The position numbers were made by a program, and so were the translations under genes. DNA of 64,000 nt, taken from positions 186,001 through 250,000 of the forward strand of contig NZ_VDUX01000003.1 of the NCBI RefSeq assembly GCF_008039565.1, written 5' to 3'. Every line of letters starts with the position of its first letter. Within the stretch, counting starts at the first letter, position 1. Positions 34,387 to 43,092 of this stretch are shown piece by piece. Origin of the DNA: Aeromicrobium terrae (lineage in GTDB: Bacteria; Actinomycetota; Actinomycetes; Propionibacteriales; Nocardioidaceae). The notes below the pieces were generated by a model that ran no database searches, was not told where the DNA came from, and was given only the letters and a program-made list of their open reading frames with translations.

Positions 34387-35624
34387 GCGCTCCCGCCGAC
34401 GTCCACGCGGAGATCTCCCGGATCGTCCGCGAGGAGCACGGCATCGTGGTGGCCTCGCTCGCCCGGCGCTTCGGTGATCTCGACATCGCCGAGGACGCCG
34501 TGGCGGAGGCCCTCCTGATCGCCGTGGAGCGGTGGCCGGTCGACGGCTTCCCCCCGAACCCGGCGGCGTGGCTCACCACCACCGCCGGCAACAAGGCCAT
34601 CGACCGCATCCGCCGCGAGTCCAAGCGGGACGAGAAGCACCAGGCCGCTCTCATGATCACCGACGACACCCCACCCGAGCCGACCGGGCCGGTCGAGGAC
34701 GACCGGCTCCGGCTGGTCTTCACCTGCTGCCACCCCGCCCTCTCCCCCGAGGCTCGCGTGGCCCTGACGCTGCGCCTGCTCGGCGGCCTCACAGTGGCCG
34801 AGATCGCCCGCGCGTTCTTCGTCCCCGAGACCACGATGGCGCAGCGCATCACCCGAGCGAAGGCCAAGATCAAGGCCGCGAAGATCCCGTACCGGGTGCC
34901 GGACACGTCCGACCTCGCCGGGCGGCTCGGCGCCGTGCTCGCAGTGGTCTACCTCGTGTTCAACGAGGGCTACCTCGCCGGCTCCGGCGACGAAGCCCTG
35001 CGTGTCGACCTCTCCGACGAGGCGATCCGGCTCGGCCGGGTGCTGCGCCAGCTGCTGCCCGACGAGGGCGAGGTGGCCGGGCTCCTGGCGCTGATGCTGC
35101 TCACCGACGCCCGGCGCGAGGCCCGCGTCGCGGGCGGGGAGCTGGTCACGCTCGACGAGCAGGACCGCGGCAGCTGGGATCGCGCGCTCATCGCCGAGGG
35201 CCACACGCTGGTGCGCGAGTGCCTCGAGCGCGTGGCGTCCGGCGGCACCGGACCCGGTCAGTACCAGCTGATGGCGGCCATCAACGCGGTGCACACGGAC
35301 GCCCCGGACGCGCGCGACACCGACTGGAGCCAGGTCGTGGCGCTCTACGACCAGCTCATGGCGGTCGCGCCCACCCCGGTCGTCGAGCTGAACCGCGCGA
35401 TCGCGATGGCCGAGCTCGACGGCCCGGACGTCGGCCTCGCCCTGGTCGACCGGCTCGACCTCGACGGGTACCACGCGTGGCACGTCGCCCGCGCCGACCT
35501 GCTGCGACGCCTCGGCCGCGGGTCCGAGGCCCGGGCGGAGTACGACGCCGCGATCGCCGCGACGGAGAACCCCGCGGAGCGGGCCCATCTCACGCGGCGC
35601 CGCGACCAGATCTCGAACGCCTGA
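34383..35624 (+). CDS. ECF42-type sigma factor with C-terminal helical extension
   Basis: 413 aa. Sigma region 2 (about 10-80, with DIAEDAVAEALLIAVERW and KAIDRIRRESKR) and region 4 (about 115-170, with LRLLGGLTVAEIARAFFVPETTMAQRITRAKAKI) are followed by a 230-aa TPR-like extension typical of ECF42. The family motif FTCCHPALSPE and the C-terminal LNRAIAMAELDGP block are visible. No anti-sigma gene is adjacent; in this group the C-terminal domain is thought to control activity. The GTG start is coupled to the DGPF gene. Confidence 0.92.
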   Translation: MSAPADVHAEISRIVREEHGIVVASLARRFGDLDIAEDAVAEALLIAVERWPVDGFPPNPAAWLTTTAGNKAIDRIRRESKRDEKHQAALMITDDTPPEPTGPVEDDRLRLVFTCCHPALSPEARVALTLRLLGGLTVAEIARAFFVPETTMAQRITRAKAKIKAAKIPYRVPDTSDLAGRLGAVLAVVYLVFNEGYLAGSGDEALRVDLSDEAIRLGRVLRQLLPDEGEVAGLLALMLLTDARREARVAGGELVTLDEQDRGSWDRALIAEGHTLVRECLERVASGGTGPGQYQLMAAINAVHTDAPDARDTDWSQVVALYDQLMAVAPTPVVELNRAIAMAELDGPDVGLALVDRLDLDGYHAWHVARADLLRRLGRGSEARAEYDAAIAATENPAERAHLTRRRDQISNA

Positions 35625-35634
35625 GAATTTTTTT
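35611..35634 (+). terminator. Weak terminator after the ECF42 sigma gene
   Basis: A short TCTC/GAGA stem overlapping the stop codon is followed by seven consecutive T (35628-35634), a rare run in this GC-rich sequence. It would separate the sigma operon from the next promoter. Confidence 0.35.
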
Positions 35635-35643
35635 CCGCCGACC

Positions 35644-35668
35644 TGTCGTATCCGGTCCCCGGCGTTCG
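35644..35668 (+). promoter_or_regulatory. Second ECF42-type promoter, upstream of the DUF6069 gene
   Basis: TGTCGTAT (35644-35651), 11 nt, CGTTCG (35663-35668), then GTGGAC and GTGAGAGGCAG, matching the promoter at 33963. The 11-nt spacer sequence differs between copies while the boxes are identical. Confidence 0.7.
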
Positions 35669-35719
35669 TGGACAGGGTGAGAGGCAGCACCGGGCTGCCG
35701 CACCGTCCAGGAGCTCGAC

Positions 35720-36145
35720 ATGACCAGCATCACCGCCACCCCCTTCGGCACCACCACCCGCACCACCCGTCCCGCCGTCTGGCGCCCGACCGTCGTCGCC
35801 GGCCTCGCCGCCGCCGTCGTGACCAGCGCCCTCGCCGCGGCCCTGCACGCCGCCGGCGTCTCGTTCGAGATCGACGGGGAGGCCATCCCGACCGCGGGCT
35901 TCGCCAACATGGTCCTCATGTGCGTCGCCGCCGGCGACGCGCTCGCCCTCGGCGTCCGTCGCTTCGCGAGCGACCCGCGCCGCACGTTCGTCCGCACCAC
36001 CGTCGGCCTGACCGTCCTGTCGTTCGTGCCGGACCTGACGTTCCCGATGGACGTCGAGACGCGCTGCTCGCTGATCGCGCTGCACGTCGTCGCCGCGGCC
36101 ATCGTCATCCCCGCCATGGCGCGCGCCCTCGGCGAGCGACGCTGA
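35720..36145 (+). CDS. DUF6069-like membrane protein, putative ECF42 target
   Basis: 141 aa with four hydrophobic helices: VVAGLAAAVVTSALAAALHAA, FANMVLMCVAAGDALALGV, VGLTVLSFVPDLTF and LHVVAAAIVIPAMARAL. The topology and the SFVPDLTFPMD segment resemble DUF6069 proteins, small actinobacterial membrane proteins of unknown function. Its promoter copies that of the preceding sigma operon, so it is likely a direct target. The Shine-Dalgarno is CAGGAG. Confidence 0.8.
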   Translation: MTSITATPFGTTTRTTRPAVWRPTVVAGLAAAVVTSALAAALHAAGVSFEIDGEAIPTAGFANMVLMCVAAGDALALGVRRFASDPRRTFVRTTVGLTVLSFVPDLTFPMDVETRCSLIALHVVAAAIVIPAMARALGERR

Positions 36146-36212
36146 GATCAACCCTCCTCGCTCCTCGCGGACCCGGATACCATCGGCATCCGGGGACCCG
36201 CGAGGAGGCGTC

Positions 36213-37718
36213 ATGTCACGGACACCGGACCACGAGATCGTCGTCATCGGCGCCGGCTTCTCCGGCATCGGGGCGGCGATCGGCCTCGACAAGGCCGGCT
36301 TCACGGACTTCCTGATCATCGAGGAGGGCGACGGCGTCGGCGGCGCGTGGCACTGGAACACCTACCCCGGCGTCGCGGTCGACATCCCGTCCTTCAGCTA
36401 CCAGTTCTCGTTCGACCAGCGGGACACCTGGTCCCGGGTCTACGCGCCCGGCCAGGAGCTCAAGGCCTACGCGGAGGACTGCACCGACGAGTACGGCCTG
36501 CGCGGCCGCCTCCGCCTCGGCACCCGCGTCGTCGGCGCGACGTTCGACGACACCGACCACCTCTGGACGCTGACCACCAGCGCCGGCGACGAGGTCGTCA
36601 CCCGATTCATCGTCGGCGCCACCGGCGTCCTCACCCAGCCGAAGCCACCGAGCATCCCCGGCCTCGACGACTTCACCGGCACCGTCATGCACACCGCGCG
36701 CTGGGACCACGACGTCGACCTGCGCGGCAAGCGGGTCGCGATCATCGGCACCGGCGCCTCGGCGGTGCAGGTCATCCCGTCCATCGCACCGGAGGTCGAG
36801 CACCTCACCGTCTTCCAGCGCACGCCGATCTGGTGCCTGCCCAAGCCGGACGCCCCGATGTCCAGGGCCGCCCGCGGGGCGCTCCGGATCCCAGGAGCCA
36901 AGCGCGTGTCGCGGCTGATCAGCCAGGCCTACGTCGAGCTGAACTTCGCAATCCCGGCCCACTTCGAGGGCGTCGTGCCGATCGCCCGCGCCGGCGAGCG
37001 CATCGGCCGCAAGCACCTGGCGAAGTCCGTGCACGACCCGGTCGTGCGCGAGAAGCTCACCCCGCGCTACAGCCTCGGCTGCAAGCGCCCGAGCTTCTCC
37101 AACGAGTACCTGCCCACGTTCAACCGCGAGAACGTCACCCTCGAGACCGACGACATCCAGGGCATCACCGCGGCCGGCGTCCTGACGGCGAGCGGCACCG
37201 AGCACGCGGCGGACGTGCTGATCCTGGCCACCGGCTTCAAGGTCTTCGAGGTCGGCAACATGCCGCCGTTCCCGATCAAGGGGGCCGGGGGCCGCGACCT
37301 CGAGACGTTCTGGCTGGAGAACCGCTTCCAGGCCTACCAGGGCGTCAGCGTGCCGGGGTTCCCGAACTTCTTCTCGATCCTCGGTCCGTACGGGTTCAAC
37401 GGGTCGTCGTACTTCAACCTGATCGAGACCCAGACGCGGCACATCGTGCGCTGTCTACGCGAGGCACGGCGCCGGAGCGCCACGCGCGTCGAGATCACCG
37501 AGCAGGCGAACGCCGAGTACTTCGCGAAGATGCTCGGCCGCCGCCACAACCAGGTGTTCTTCACCGGCAGCTGCGCGGACGCGAACAGCTACTACTTCGA
37601 CGTGCACGGCGACGTGCCGTTCCGCGCGTCGGCCACCCTCGAGACGATGTGGACCAGCCGGCGCTTCGACCTCTCGGCCTACGACTTCACCGCCGCGGAC
37701 GTGTACGCACCGGCCTGA
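36213..37718 (+). CDS. Flavin-containing monooxygenase, Baeyer-Villiger type
   Basis: 501 aa. FAD-binding motif IGAGFSGIGAAIGL at about residues 13-26. The BVMO fingerprint FxGxxxHxxxWD is seen in FTGTVMHTARWD. A second Rossmann motif IIGTGASAVQVIPSIA binds NADPH. Length and motifs fit class B monooxygenases that insert oxygen next to a ketone. The substrate is unknown. It carries a GAGGAGG Shine-Dalgarno and stands apart from the catabolic island downstream. Confidence 0.92.
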   Translation: MSRTPDHEIVVIGAGFSGIGAAIGLDKAGFTDFLIIEEGDGVGGAWHWNTYPGVAVDIPSFSYQFSFDQRDTWSRVYAPGQELKAYAEDCTDEYGLRGRLRLGTRVVGATFDDTDHLWTLTTSAGDEVVTRFIVGATGVLTQPKPPSIPGLDDFTGTVMHTARWDHDVDLRGKRVAIIGTGASAVQVIPSIAPEVEHLTVFQRTPIWCLPKPDAPMSRAARGALRIPGAKRVSRLISQAYVELNFAIPAHFEGVVPIARAGERIGRKHLAKSVHDPVVREKLTPRYSLGCKRPSFSNEYLPTFNRENVTLETDDIQGITAAGVLTASGTEHAADVLILATGFKVFEVGNMPPFPIKGAGGRDLETFWLENRFQAYQGVSVPGFPNFFSILGPYGFNGSSYFNLIETQTRHIVRCLREARRRSATRVEITEQANAEYFAKMLGRRHNQVFFTGSCADANSYYFDVHGDVPFRASATLETMWTSRRFDLSAYDFTAADVYAPA

Positions 37719-37768
37719 GCGGGTACGCCTGCAGGAGACCGATCTCCCCCGTACAGGAAGGTCCCCGC

Positions 37769-38329
37769 ATGCCCGAGTCCAAGAAGATCGCCTTCGTCAT
37801 CGCCCCGGAGGGCACCGAGCGCGTCGAGCTCACCGACCCGTGGAAGGCCGTCGAGGACGCCGGCCACGAGCCCGTCCTGCTGAGCACCACCGACGGCAAG
37901 GCCGAGCTGTTCGACCATCTCGACCGCGCCGAGACCCAGGCCATCGACGGCCAGGTCGGCTCCGCGAGCGTCGACGAGTTCGACGCCCTCGTGCTGCCCG
38001 GTGGCGTCGCCAACCCGGACGCGCTGCGCCTCGACCAGGGCGCCGTCTCGTTCATCGCCGACTTCGTCGCCTCCGGCAAGCCGGTCGCGGCCATCTGCCA
38101 CGCACCGTGGACGCTCGTCGAGGCCGACGTGCTGAAGGGCCGGCAGCTCACCTCGTGGCCGAGCCTGCAGACCGACATCCGCAACGCCGGCGGCGAGTGG
38201 GTCGACGAGCGCGTCGTCGTCGACGGCAACCTCGTGACCAGCCGCAAGCCCGACGACCTCCCGGCGTTCATCGACGCCCTGCTGGAGGCCGTCAACCACG
38301 GCGTCGCGGCGAACCCGGACGAGAACTAG
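37769..38329 (+). CDS. DJ-1/PfpI family protein (type 1 glutamine amidotransferase-like)
   Basis: 186 aa. The nucleophile elbow is C110-H111 in AAICHAPW, with an acidic partner near E17 (APEGTERVEL). The overall layout (VLPGGVANPD, SWPSLQTDIRNAGGEWVD) is that of PfpI/YhbO proteins, which are reported as stress-linked proteases or deglycases. Exact activity is uncertain. The gene starts 50 nt after the monooxygenase and has an ACAGGAAGG Shine-Dalgarno. Confidence 0.92.
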   Translation: MPESKKIAFVIAPEGTERVELTDPWKAVEDAGHEPVLLSTTDGKAELFDHLDRAETQAIDGQVGSASVDEFDALVLPGGVANPDALRLDQGAVSFIADFVASGKPVAAICHAPWTLVEADVLKGRQLTSWPSLQTDIRNAGGEWVDERVVVDGNLVTSRKPDDLPAFIDALLEAVNHGVAANPDEN

Positions 38330-38332
38330 TCG

Positions 38333-38379
38333 TTTCGACAAGCTCAACGACCGTGACACGGTCCTTGAGCTTGTCGAAA
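38333..38379. repeat. 47-nt palindrome, likely bidirectional terminator; dispersed-repeat copy 2
   Basis: Arms TTTCGACAAGCTCAA (38333-38347) and its exact complement (38365-38379) enclose an inner GACCGTG-A-CACGGTC stem. Only one central pair (C/C) and the loop base are unpaired. It sits 3 nt after the PfpI stop and 10 nt before the convergent phospholipase stop. The same 15-mer occurs at 27027. Confidence 0.85.
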
Positions 38380-38389
38380 GGACGTTTGG

Positions 38390-39841
38390 CTACGGGATCG
38401 CGTAGTCGATCCACGCCCCACTCGCTCCGGCGGCCGCGTGCAGTCGCGCGTTCTGGTCGCCGGCGCGGGGAAGCGAGAACTCCGATCCCAGGCCGGCGCA
38501 GGCTGCTGAGGCGTCCGCGAACGCCACCGGCTCGGTCAGCGTCCACGTGCTGCCGTTGTCGGAGCAGGCGGCGGGGTGCGGGTCCGCGCACGGGGCGGCG
38601 ACCCACCTGCCGTCGGCATTCTGCAGCGTGCACTCACCTGCTCCGGCCTTCGGCTCGTCCGGCGCCCAGCTCCAGAGCGTGGCCTGGATGCGGCCGTCCT
38701 CGGGCAGGATCTGGTCGAGTCCGAACAGGTTCACCCCGCACTGGGTCATCGAGTGGACCTTCTTCGGCGTGAGCGCCTCCGGGTCGACCGGCGGCCGCGT
38801 CGGATTCAGCAGCGCCGAGACCAGCGTCGTGTCCTCGAAGTAGCGGACCAGCTGCGAGGCGTAGACGTCGTCGCCGTAGGTGGCGTCGCACTGCGGGAAC
38901 GGCTGGTAGCCGGACGTCGAGCCGCTCTCGACGTGGGTGGTGTCCCAGTCGAAGACGTCGGCCGACCACCCGGGCACGCAGTTGCCCACCAGCATGACCT
39001 GGGCGCCGGCGGCACGGATGTCGTCGCGGCTGACGCCGAGCGGCATGGGAGCGCAGCCGTTGGCGGCCTTGTCGGCAGGCTTCGGCCGGTAGATCAGGCT
39101 GCTGCCGTTGGGGCGCTTGAGCACCGAGTCGAGCGTGGAGATCACCGACGGGTACGCCTTGGCGTTCTTCATCTCGTCCTCGAGGTACAGCAGCACGACC
39201 TCGTCCGGGTGCGCGTTCAGCCAGCCCGCGATCTTCGGGAGGACCTTGGTGAACAGCGGCTCGAAGGTGCAGCCGAGGTCGCCGAGCTCCGGCCCCTGGC
39301 CGTGGCAGACCGTGACCCCGCGGGCCCCGAGCAGCTCGAGCCGCGGGATGAAGTGCAGGTCGAGCTCGATCGACCGGACGTCGATGTCCAGCTGCTGGGT
39401 CAGCGACAGCTGCTGGTTGGAGTCCGCGTGCGACACCGTGAAGGAGTCCGCGAGGCTGTTGAACGAGTTGTGCGTCCCGATCCACTGGGCGTCGCGCAGG
39501 GGCAGCGGGTCGCCGAGCCGGTACTGAAACTGTGCGACCTGGTGCGCCCACGACTGCAGGTACGCGTCACGCGCCGCCTGGGTGACCCGGTGCGCGAGCG
39601 GCAGGGTGCAGAGCGCGTCGGGGATGTTCACGCGGCGGCACTCGGCGCCGACGGCGTCGACCACCTTGTTCAGCAGGATGCACGGGATCGCTATCGGGCT
39701 GAGCGCGTCGCACGGGGCGGTGGGAGACGGCGGTGCCGGGACGTCGTCCGTGTCGGCCTGGGCGGCGGGAGCGGACATGACGACCAGGAGGACGGCGGCC
39801 ACCGTGACCAGGGCGTGCCGCGTCCATCGGAGGGAGCGCAT
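38390..39841 (-). CDS. Secreted phosphatidylinositol-specific phospholipase C-like protein
   Basis: 483 aa with a signal peptide (hydrophobic TVAAVLLVVMSAPAAQA, cleavage about residue 30). The catalytic X-domain starts QWIGTHNSFNSL with the general-acid/base His. SIELDLHF and VCHGQG supply the other usual active-site residues. A C-terminal region of about 100 residues, with cysteines in ECTL, APCADP, AACSDN and AACAGLG, may be a disulfide-stabilised lectin-like module. The start is the ATG giving MRSLRW; a GTG five codons earlier is possible. Confidence 0.85.
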   Translation of the reverse strand: MRSLRWTRHALVTVAAVLLVVMSAPAAQADTDDVPAPPSPTAPCDALSPIAIPCILLNKVVDAVGAECRRVNIPDALCTLPLAHRVTQAARDAYLQSWAHQVAQFQYRLGDPLPLRDAQWIGTHNSFNSLADSFTVSHADSNQQLSLTQQLDIDVRSIELDLHFIPRLELLGARGVTVCHGQGPELGDLGCTFEPLFTKVLPKIAGWLNAHPDEVVLLYLEDEMKNAKAYPSVISTLDSVLKRPNGSSLIYRPKPADKAANGCAPMPLGVSRDDIRAAGAQVMLVGNCVPGWSADVFDWDTTHVESGSTSGYQPFPQCDATYGDDVYASQLVRYFEDTTLVSALLNPTRPPVDPEALTPKKVHSMTQCGVNLFGLDQILPEDGRIQATLWSWAPDEPKAGAGECTLQNADGRWVAAPCADPHPAACSDNGSTWTLTEPVAFADASAACAGLGSEFSLPRAGDQNARLHAAAGASGAWIDYAIP

Positions 39842-39897
39842 GAGGCACTGTTGCACAGCTCACCGACATTCCGTGAGGGTTCGCGCGAAGCGAGGAG

Positions 39898-40542
39898 TCA
39901 GCCGAGGCCGGCCTCGTGGGCGAGGATCGCGGCCTGCACGCGGTCGCGGAGGTCGAGCTTCATCAGCACGCGCGCGACGTGCGTCTTCACCGTCGTCTCG
40001 CCGATGAACAGCTCCGCGGCGATCTCCGCGTTGGAGAGTCCGCGGCCGAGCAGGCGCAGCACGTCGACCTCGCGCTCGGTGAGCCGGTCGAGCCCGGCGG
40101 CGGTGGGGCGCGGCGGGCCGGCAGCGTAGCGGTCGACGAGTCGCCGGGTGAGGGCCGGTGCGAGCAGGGCGTCGGCGCCGCGGGCCACCTGGCGGATGGC
40201 CGTGACGATGTCCTCCCCCGCCATGTCCTTGAGCAGGAACCCCGACGCCCCCGCCCGCATCGCGCGGTAGACGTACTCGTCCAGGTCGAACGTCGTCAGC
40301 ATGAGTACCCGGGTGGCGGACTCCGACGCGGCGATCTGCTCCATCGCGGCGAGCCCGTCGACGCCGGGCATCTGGACGTCGAGCAGCAGGACGTCCGGGT
40401 GCTCGGCGGTCACGAGCTCGACGGCCGCGGTGCCGTCCGCCGCCTCGCCGACCACCTCGAGGTCGCTCTCGCCCTCGACGATCATCCGTAGCCCGCTGCG
40501 GACCAGCGGCTGGTCGTCGGCCAGCGCCACGCGGATGCTCAT
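39898..40542 (-). CDS. NarL/FixJ family response regulator
   Basis: 214 aa. The receiver domain has acidic D9/D10 and phospho-acceptor D55 (VLLLDVQMPG). The C-terminal LuxR-type HTH (about 150-205) reads LTEREVDVLRLLGRGLSNAEIAAELFIGETTVKTHV. It overlaps the kinase gene by 4 bp (ATGA), so it is the cognate regulator of the kinase. Targets are unknown. The divergent membrane protein gene at 42514 is a candidate. Confidence 0.95.
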   Translation of the reverse strand: MSIRVALADDQPLVRSGLRMIVEGESDLEVVGEAADGTAAVELVTAEHPDVLLLDVQMPGVDGLAAMEQIAASESATRVLMLTTFDLDEYVYRAMRAGASGFLLKDMAGEDIVTAIRQVARGADALLAPALTRRLVDRYAAGPPRPTAAGLDRLTEREVDVLRLLGRGLSNAEIAAELFIGETTVKTHVARVLMKLDLRDRVQAAILAHEAGLG

Positions 40543-42365
40543 GCCGAGACCACGCTCGCCACCGGCACCAGCGCGCGGACCTGAAAGCCGCCGTCGCCGG
40601 TCGGGCCCCAGGTGACTGCGCCGCCACCTGCGGCGACGCGCTCCTCCAGCCCGGCCAGGCCGCGACGGGTGCCTGGTCCGGACCCGGCCGCGGTCGGCGC
40701 CGTGTTCGCGACGACCACCTCGACCGAGCCCTCCACCCGCCGCACCAGCACGTGAGCCCGGGAGCCCGGCGCGTGCCGCAGCACGTTGGTCAACGCCTCC
40801 TGCACGACACTGAAGGCCGCCGCCCGCTGGTCGGGGCTGAGGCCGTCGTCGACCTGCGCCTCGACGCCGAGCCCGGTGGCGCGCACCCGGTCGAGCAGAC
40901 CGCCCAGGTCGCCGTCAGTGCCGTCCAGCGCCAGGGACGCCACCCCGCTGCGCGCGGCCGCGGCGACGGTCCGCATCACCTCACGCGCCCGCCCCGGGTC
41001 GGCATCGGCGAGCCGGCGGGCCGCACCGGCCTGCAGCGCGACGACGGTGAGGCTGTGACCGATCGCGTCGTGCAGCTCGCGCGCGAGCCGGAGCCGCTCC
41101 TCGACCACGGCACGCAGAGCCGCCGCGGCCTCCTGCTGCGCCATTAGCTCGTTGTTGGCCCGGGTCTGCTCGACCAGCCGGCTCGCCTCGTTCACCGCAA
41201 GACCGCCCAGCCAGGCCAGGAGCAGGAAGACGCCGTCGCCGAGCGGGTCGTCGGTGCCGACGCCGCCGAGCTGGCCGGCCCAGCAGACGACGAGACCGAC
41301 GACGGCCACCGTGCGTGTCGACAGGGCTGACACCGCGAACGCCGCGGCGAACGCGAAGCCGGTCTCGCTCAGGCTCCCGTCGAGCGGGGCCACGCCGCGG
41401 GAGAAGATCGCGGCTCCCACCCACGCGAGCGTCACCGCGAGAACGGGGCGCCACCACGCCAGCACGAGCGGCGCGCCGACGGCGAGCGCCGCGGGCACCA
41501 CCGCCCAGTCGGCGCCCACGTCGAGGACCCGTGACTCGGCCACGAGCCCCGCCACGAGCGCGCCGGCACCGATCACCGTCCACGGCTGCGCGGCGGACCG
41601 CACGACGGCGAGGTGGTCGACGTCGGCGACGTCCGGCCCCGCCGGTTCGTCGACCGGCGCCGTGAGCGTCACGACCTCCTCACGGGTGCGGGTGAGCAGC
41701 TCGCGCGCCGACGTCTCGATGGCCCCGGCGTCGCCACCGGACTCCGCCGCCGCGGCGAGGCTCTGCAGACCGTCCACGAGGGTGGGTTGCAGGCGCTCGA
41801 CGGTCTGCAGCCGCTCGGTGAGGACCGCCGACTCCCGCTCCCCCTGCCGGGCTCGCAGGATCCGTTCGCGCTGGTCATGGAGGATCCGCAGGCGATCAGC
41901 GCGGATCCGCACCATCCGGCCGATCACCGTGGGGAGGACTCCGACGAAGAGCGTCACGAACAGGATGCCGCTGACGCGTGCCCAACCGGTCCGGGTGGTC
42001 ACGTCGGCGAACATCACGACGACGAGCGGCAGCAGAGCCCCGAGGATGACCGACCGTCCGCTGCCGTGCGCACCGAGCGAGTACGCGGCCAGCATGAGCG
42101 CGAAGATCCAGACGCCCGCTCCGTCGGGCGACCCCGGCCAGACCAGCCCGACGACGACGGTCCCGAACACGCCGGCCACGGTGATCACGCAGATCGGGAC
42201 GACCGGGCGGCGACGTCGCAGGGCGAGCGAGAACAGCCAGGACGCGCCGGCGACGTTGAAGGCGAGCAGCCCGGGCGTCGCGTGGAACCGGACGACGGAC
42301 TCGATGACGGCCGCCAGCACGAAGCCGGCCGCCAGCACCAGGTCCGCGTTGATTGCGCGCCGCAT
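40539..42365 (-). CDS. Sensor histidine kinase (HisKA_3 type)
   Basis: 608 aa. Two blocks of transmembrane helices are visible (about 8-160 and 250-390) with a cytosolic helical linker between them. The HisKA_3 phosphoacceptor lies in LARELHDAIGHSLTVVALQ (about residue 427), and the C-terminal HATPase_c includes VVQEALTNVLRHAPG and GTRRGLAGLEERV. The double membrane block is unusual; many NarL-type kinases have only one. The ATG is 6 nt after a TAACCT -10. Confidence 0.92.
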   Translation of the reverse strand: MRRAINADLVLAAGFVLAAVIESVVRFHATPGLLAFNVAGASWLFSLALRRRRPVVPICVITVAGVFGTVVVGLVWPGSPDGAGVWIFALMLAAYSLGAHGSGRSVILGALLPLVVVMFADVTTRTGWARVSGILFVTLFVGVLPTVIGRMVRIRADRLRILHDQRERILRARQGERESAVLTERLQTVERLQPTLVDGLQSLAAAAESGGDAGAIETSARELLTRTREEVVTLTAPVDEPAGPDVADVDHLAVVRSAAQPWTVIGAGALVAGLVAESRVLDVGADWAVVPAALAVGAPLVLAWWRPVLAVTLAWVGAAIFSRGVAPLDGSLSETGFAFAAAFAVSALSTRTVAVVGLVVCWAGQLGGVGTDDPLGDGVFLLLAWLGGLAVNEASRLVEQTRANNELMAQQEAAAALRAVVEERLRLARELHDAIGHSLTVVALQAGAARRLADADPGRAREVMRTVAAAARSGVASLALDGTDGDLGGLLDRVRATGLGVEAQVDDGLSPDQRAAAFSVVQEALTNVLRHAPGSRAHVLVRRVEGSVEVVVANTAPTAAGSGPGTRRGLAGLEERVAAGGGAVTWGPTGDGGFQVRALVPVASVVSA

Positions 42366-42371
42366 CCAATC

Positions 42372-42377
42372 AGGTTA
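42372..42377 (-). promoter_or_regulatory. -10 element of the two-component operon
   Basis: TAACCT on the minus strand, 6 nt before the kinase ATG, the leaderless arrangement. Confidence 0.5.
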
Positions 42378-42513
42378 GGTCGCGGAGGGCCTCCTGGGGT
42401 CCTCCTTGCGGAGGACGCCCGACGGACGACGAGGACGGTCTCCGAGGCGGACGACCCGGCGTCCGGCCGTTCCTAGCGTCGATCAGGACAGCTCCACCCA
42501 GAAGGGAACTCCC

Positions 42514-43089
42514 ATGACCGACTCGATCAGCACCCTCCCCGACCGGGCTCGCACCGACGCGTCGTCGCTGCGCCTGCTCAACGGCTCGCTCCTGCTCGCC
42601 GCCGCCTGCTCCGTCGTCATGTTCATCACCTTGAACTTCACGACGACCAGCGACCGCGACTTTCACCACACGGCCGACTACTGGCTCACGGGCAACGGCC
42701 TGCCGTTCGCGCTCGCCGGCATCGGCATGGTCCTCGCGGTCCATCGGCTGCACCACGGCGCCGACGGGCGCCTCGGGACCGTCGGCACCTGGATCAACAC
42801 CATCGCGCTGGTCGAGCTGTTCGTCCAGTGCACGGCCTCGTTGTTCGAGTCGTCCGAGGTCCGCTGGGGTCCGTCCTACCCGGTCTTCACCGCGCTGACG
42901 TTCCTCGGCGTCGCCCTGGTCGCCGCGGGTGCCTGGCGGGCCGGCCTGGTGCCACGCTGGCTGCTCGGCGTCTGGCCGCTCGCCTGGGTCCTCGGCAGCT
43001 TCGCCGCCTTCGGCCCGATGCCGCTGGTGCTCATCGCGTTCGTCGGCGTGCTCGGCGTCGCGCTGAACCAGCGGACCGGCCGCCGCTGA
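42514..43089 (+). CDS. Integral membrane protein of unknown function
   Basis: 191 aa with about five hydrophobic helices, for example GSLLLAAACSVVMFITLNF, GLPFALAGIGMVLAVHRL, LVELFVQCTASLF, LTFLGVALVAAGAW and VLIAFVGVLGVAL. No family is recognised. The GAAGGGAAC Shine-Dalgarno fixes the ATG. It is divergent from the two-component operon with 148 nt between them, a common arrangement for a regulator and its target. Confidence 0.8.
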   Translation: MTDSISTLPDRARTDASSLRLLNGSLLLAAACSVVMFITLNFTTTSDRDFHHTADYWLTGNGLPFALAGIGMVLAVHRLHHGADGRLGTVGTWINTIALVELFVQCTASLFESSEVRWGPSYPVFTALTFLGVALVAAGAWRAGLVPRWLLGVWPLAWVLGSFAAFGPMPLVLIAFVGVLGVALNQRTGRR

Positions 43090-43092
43090 CGG

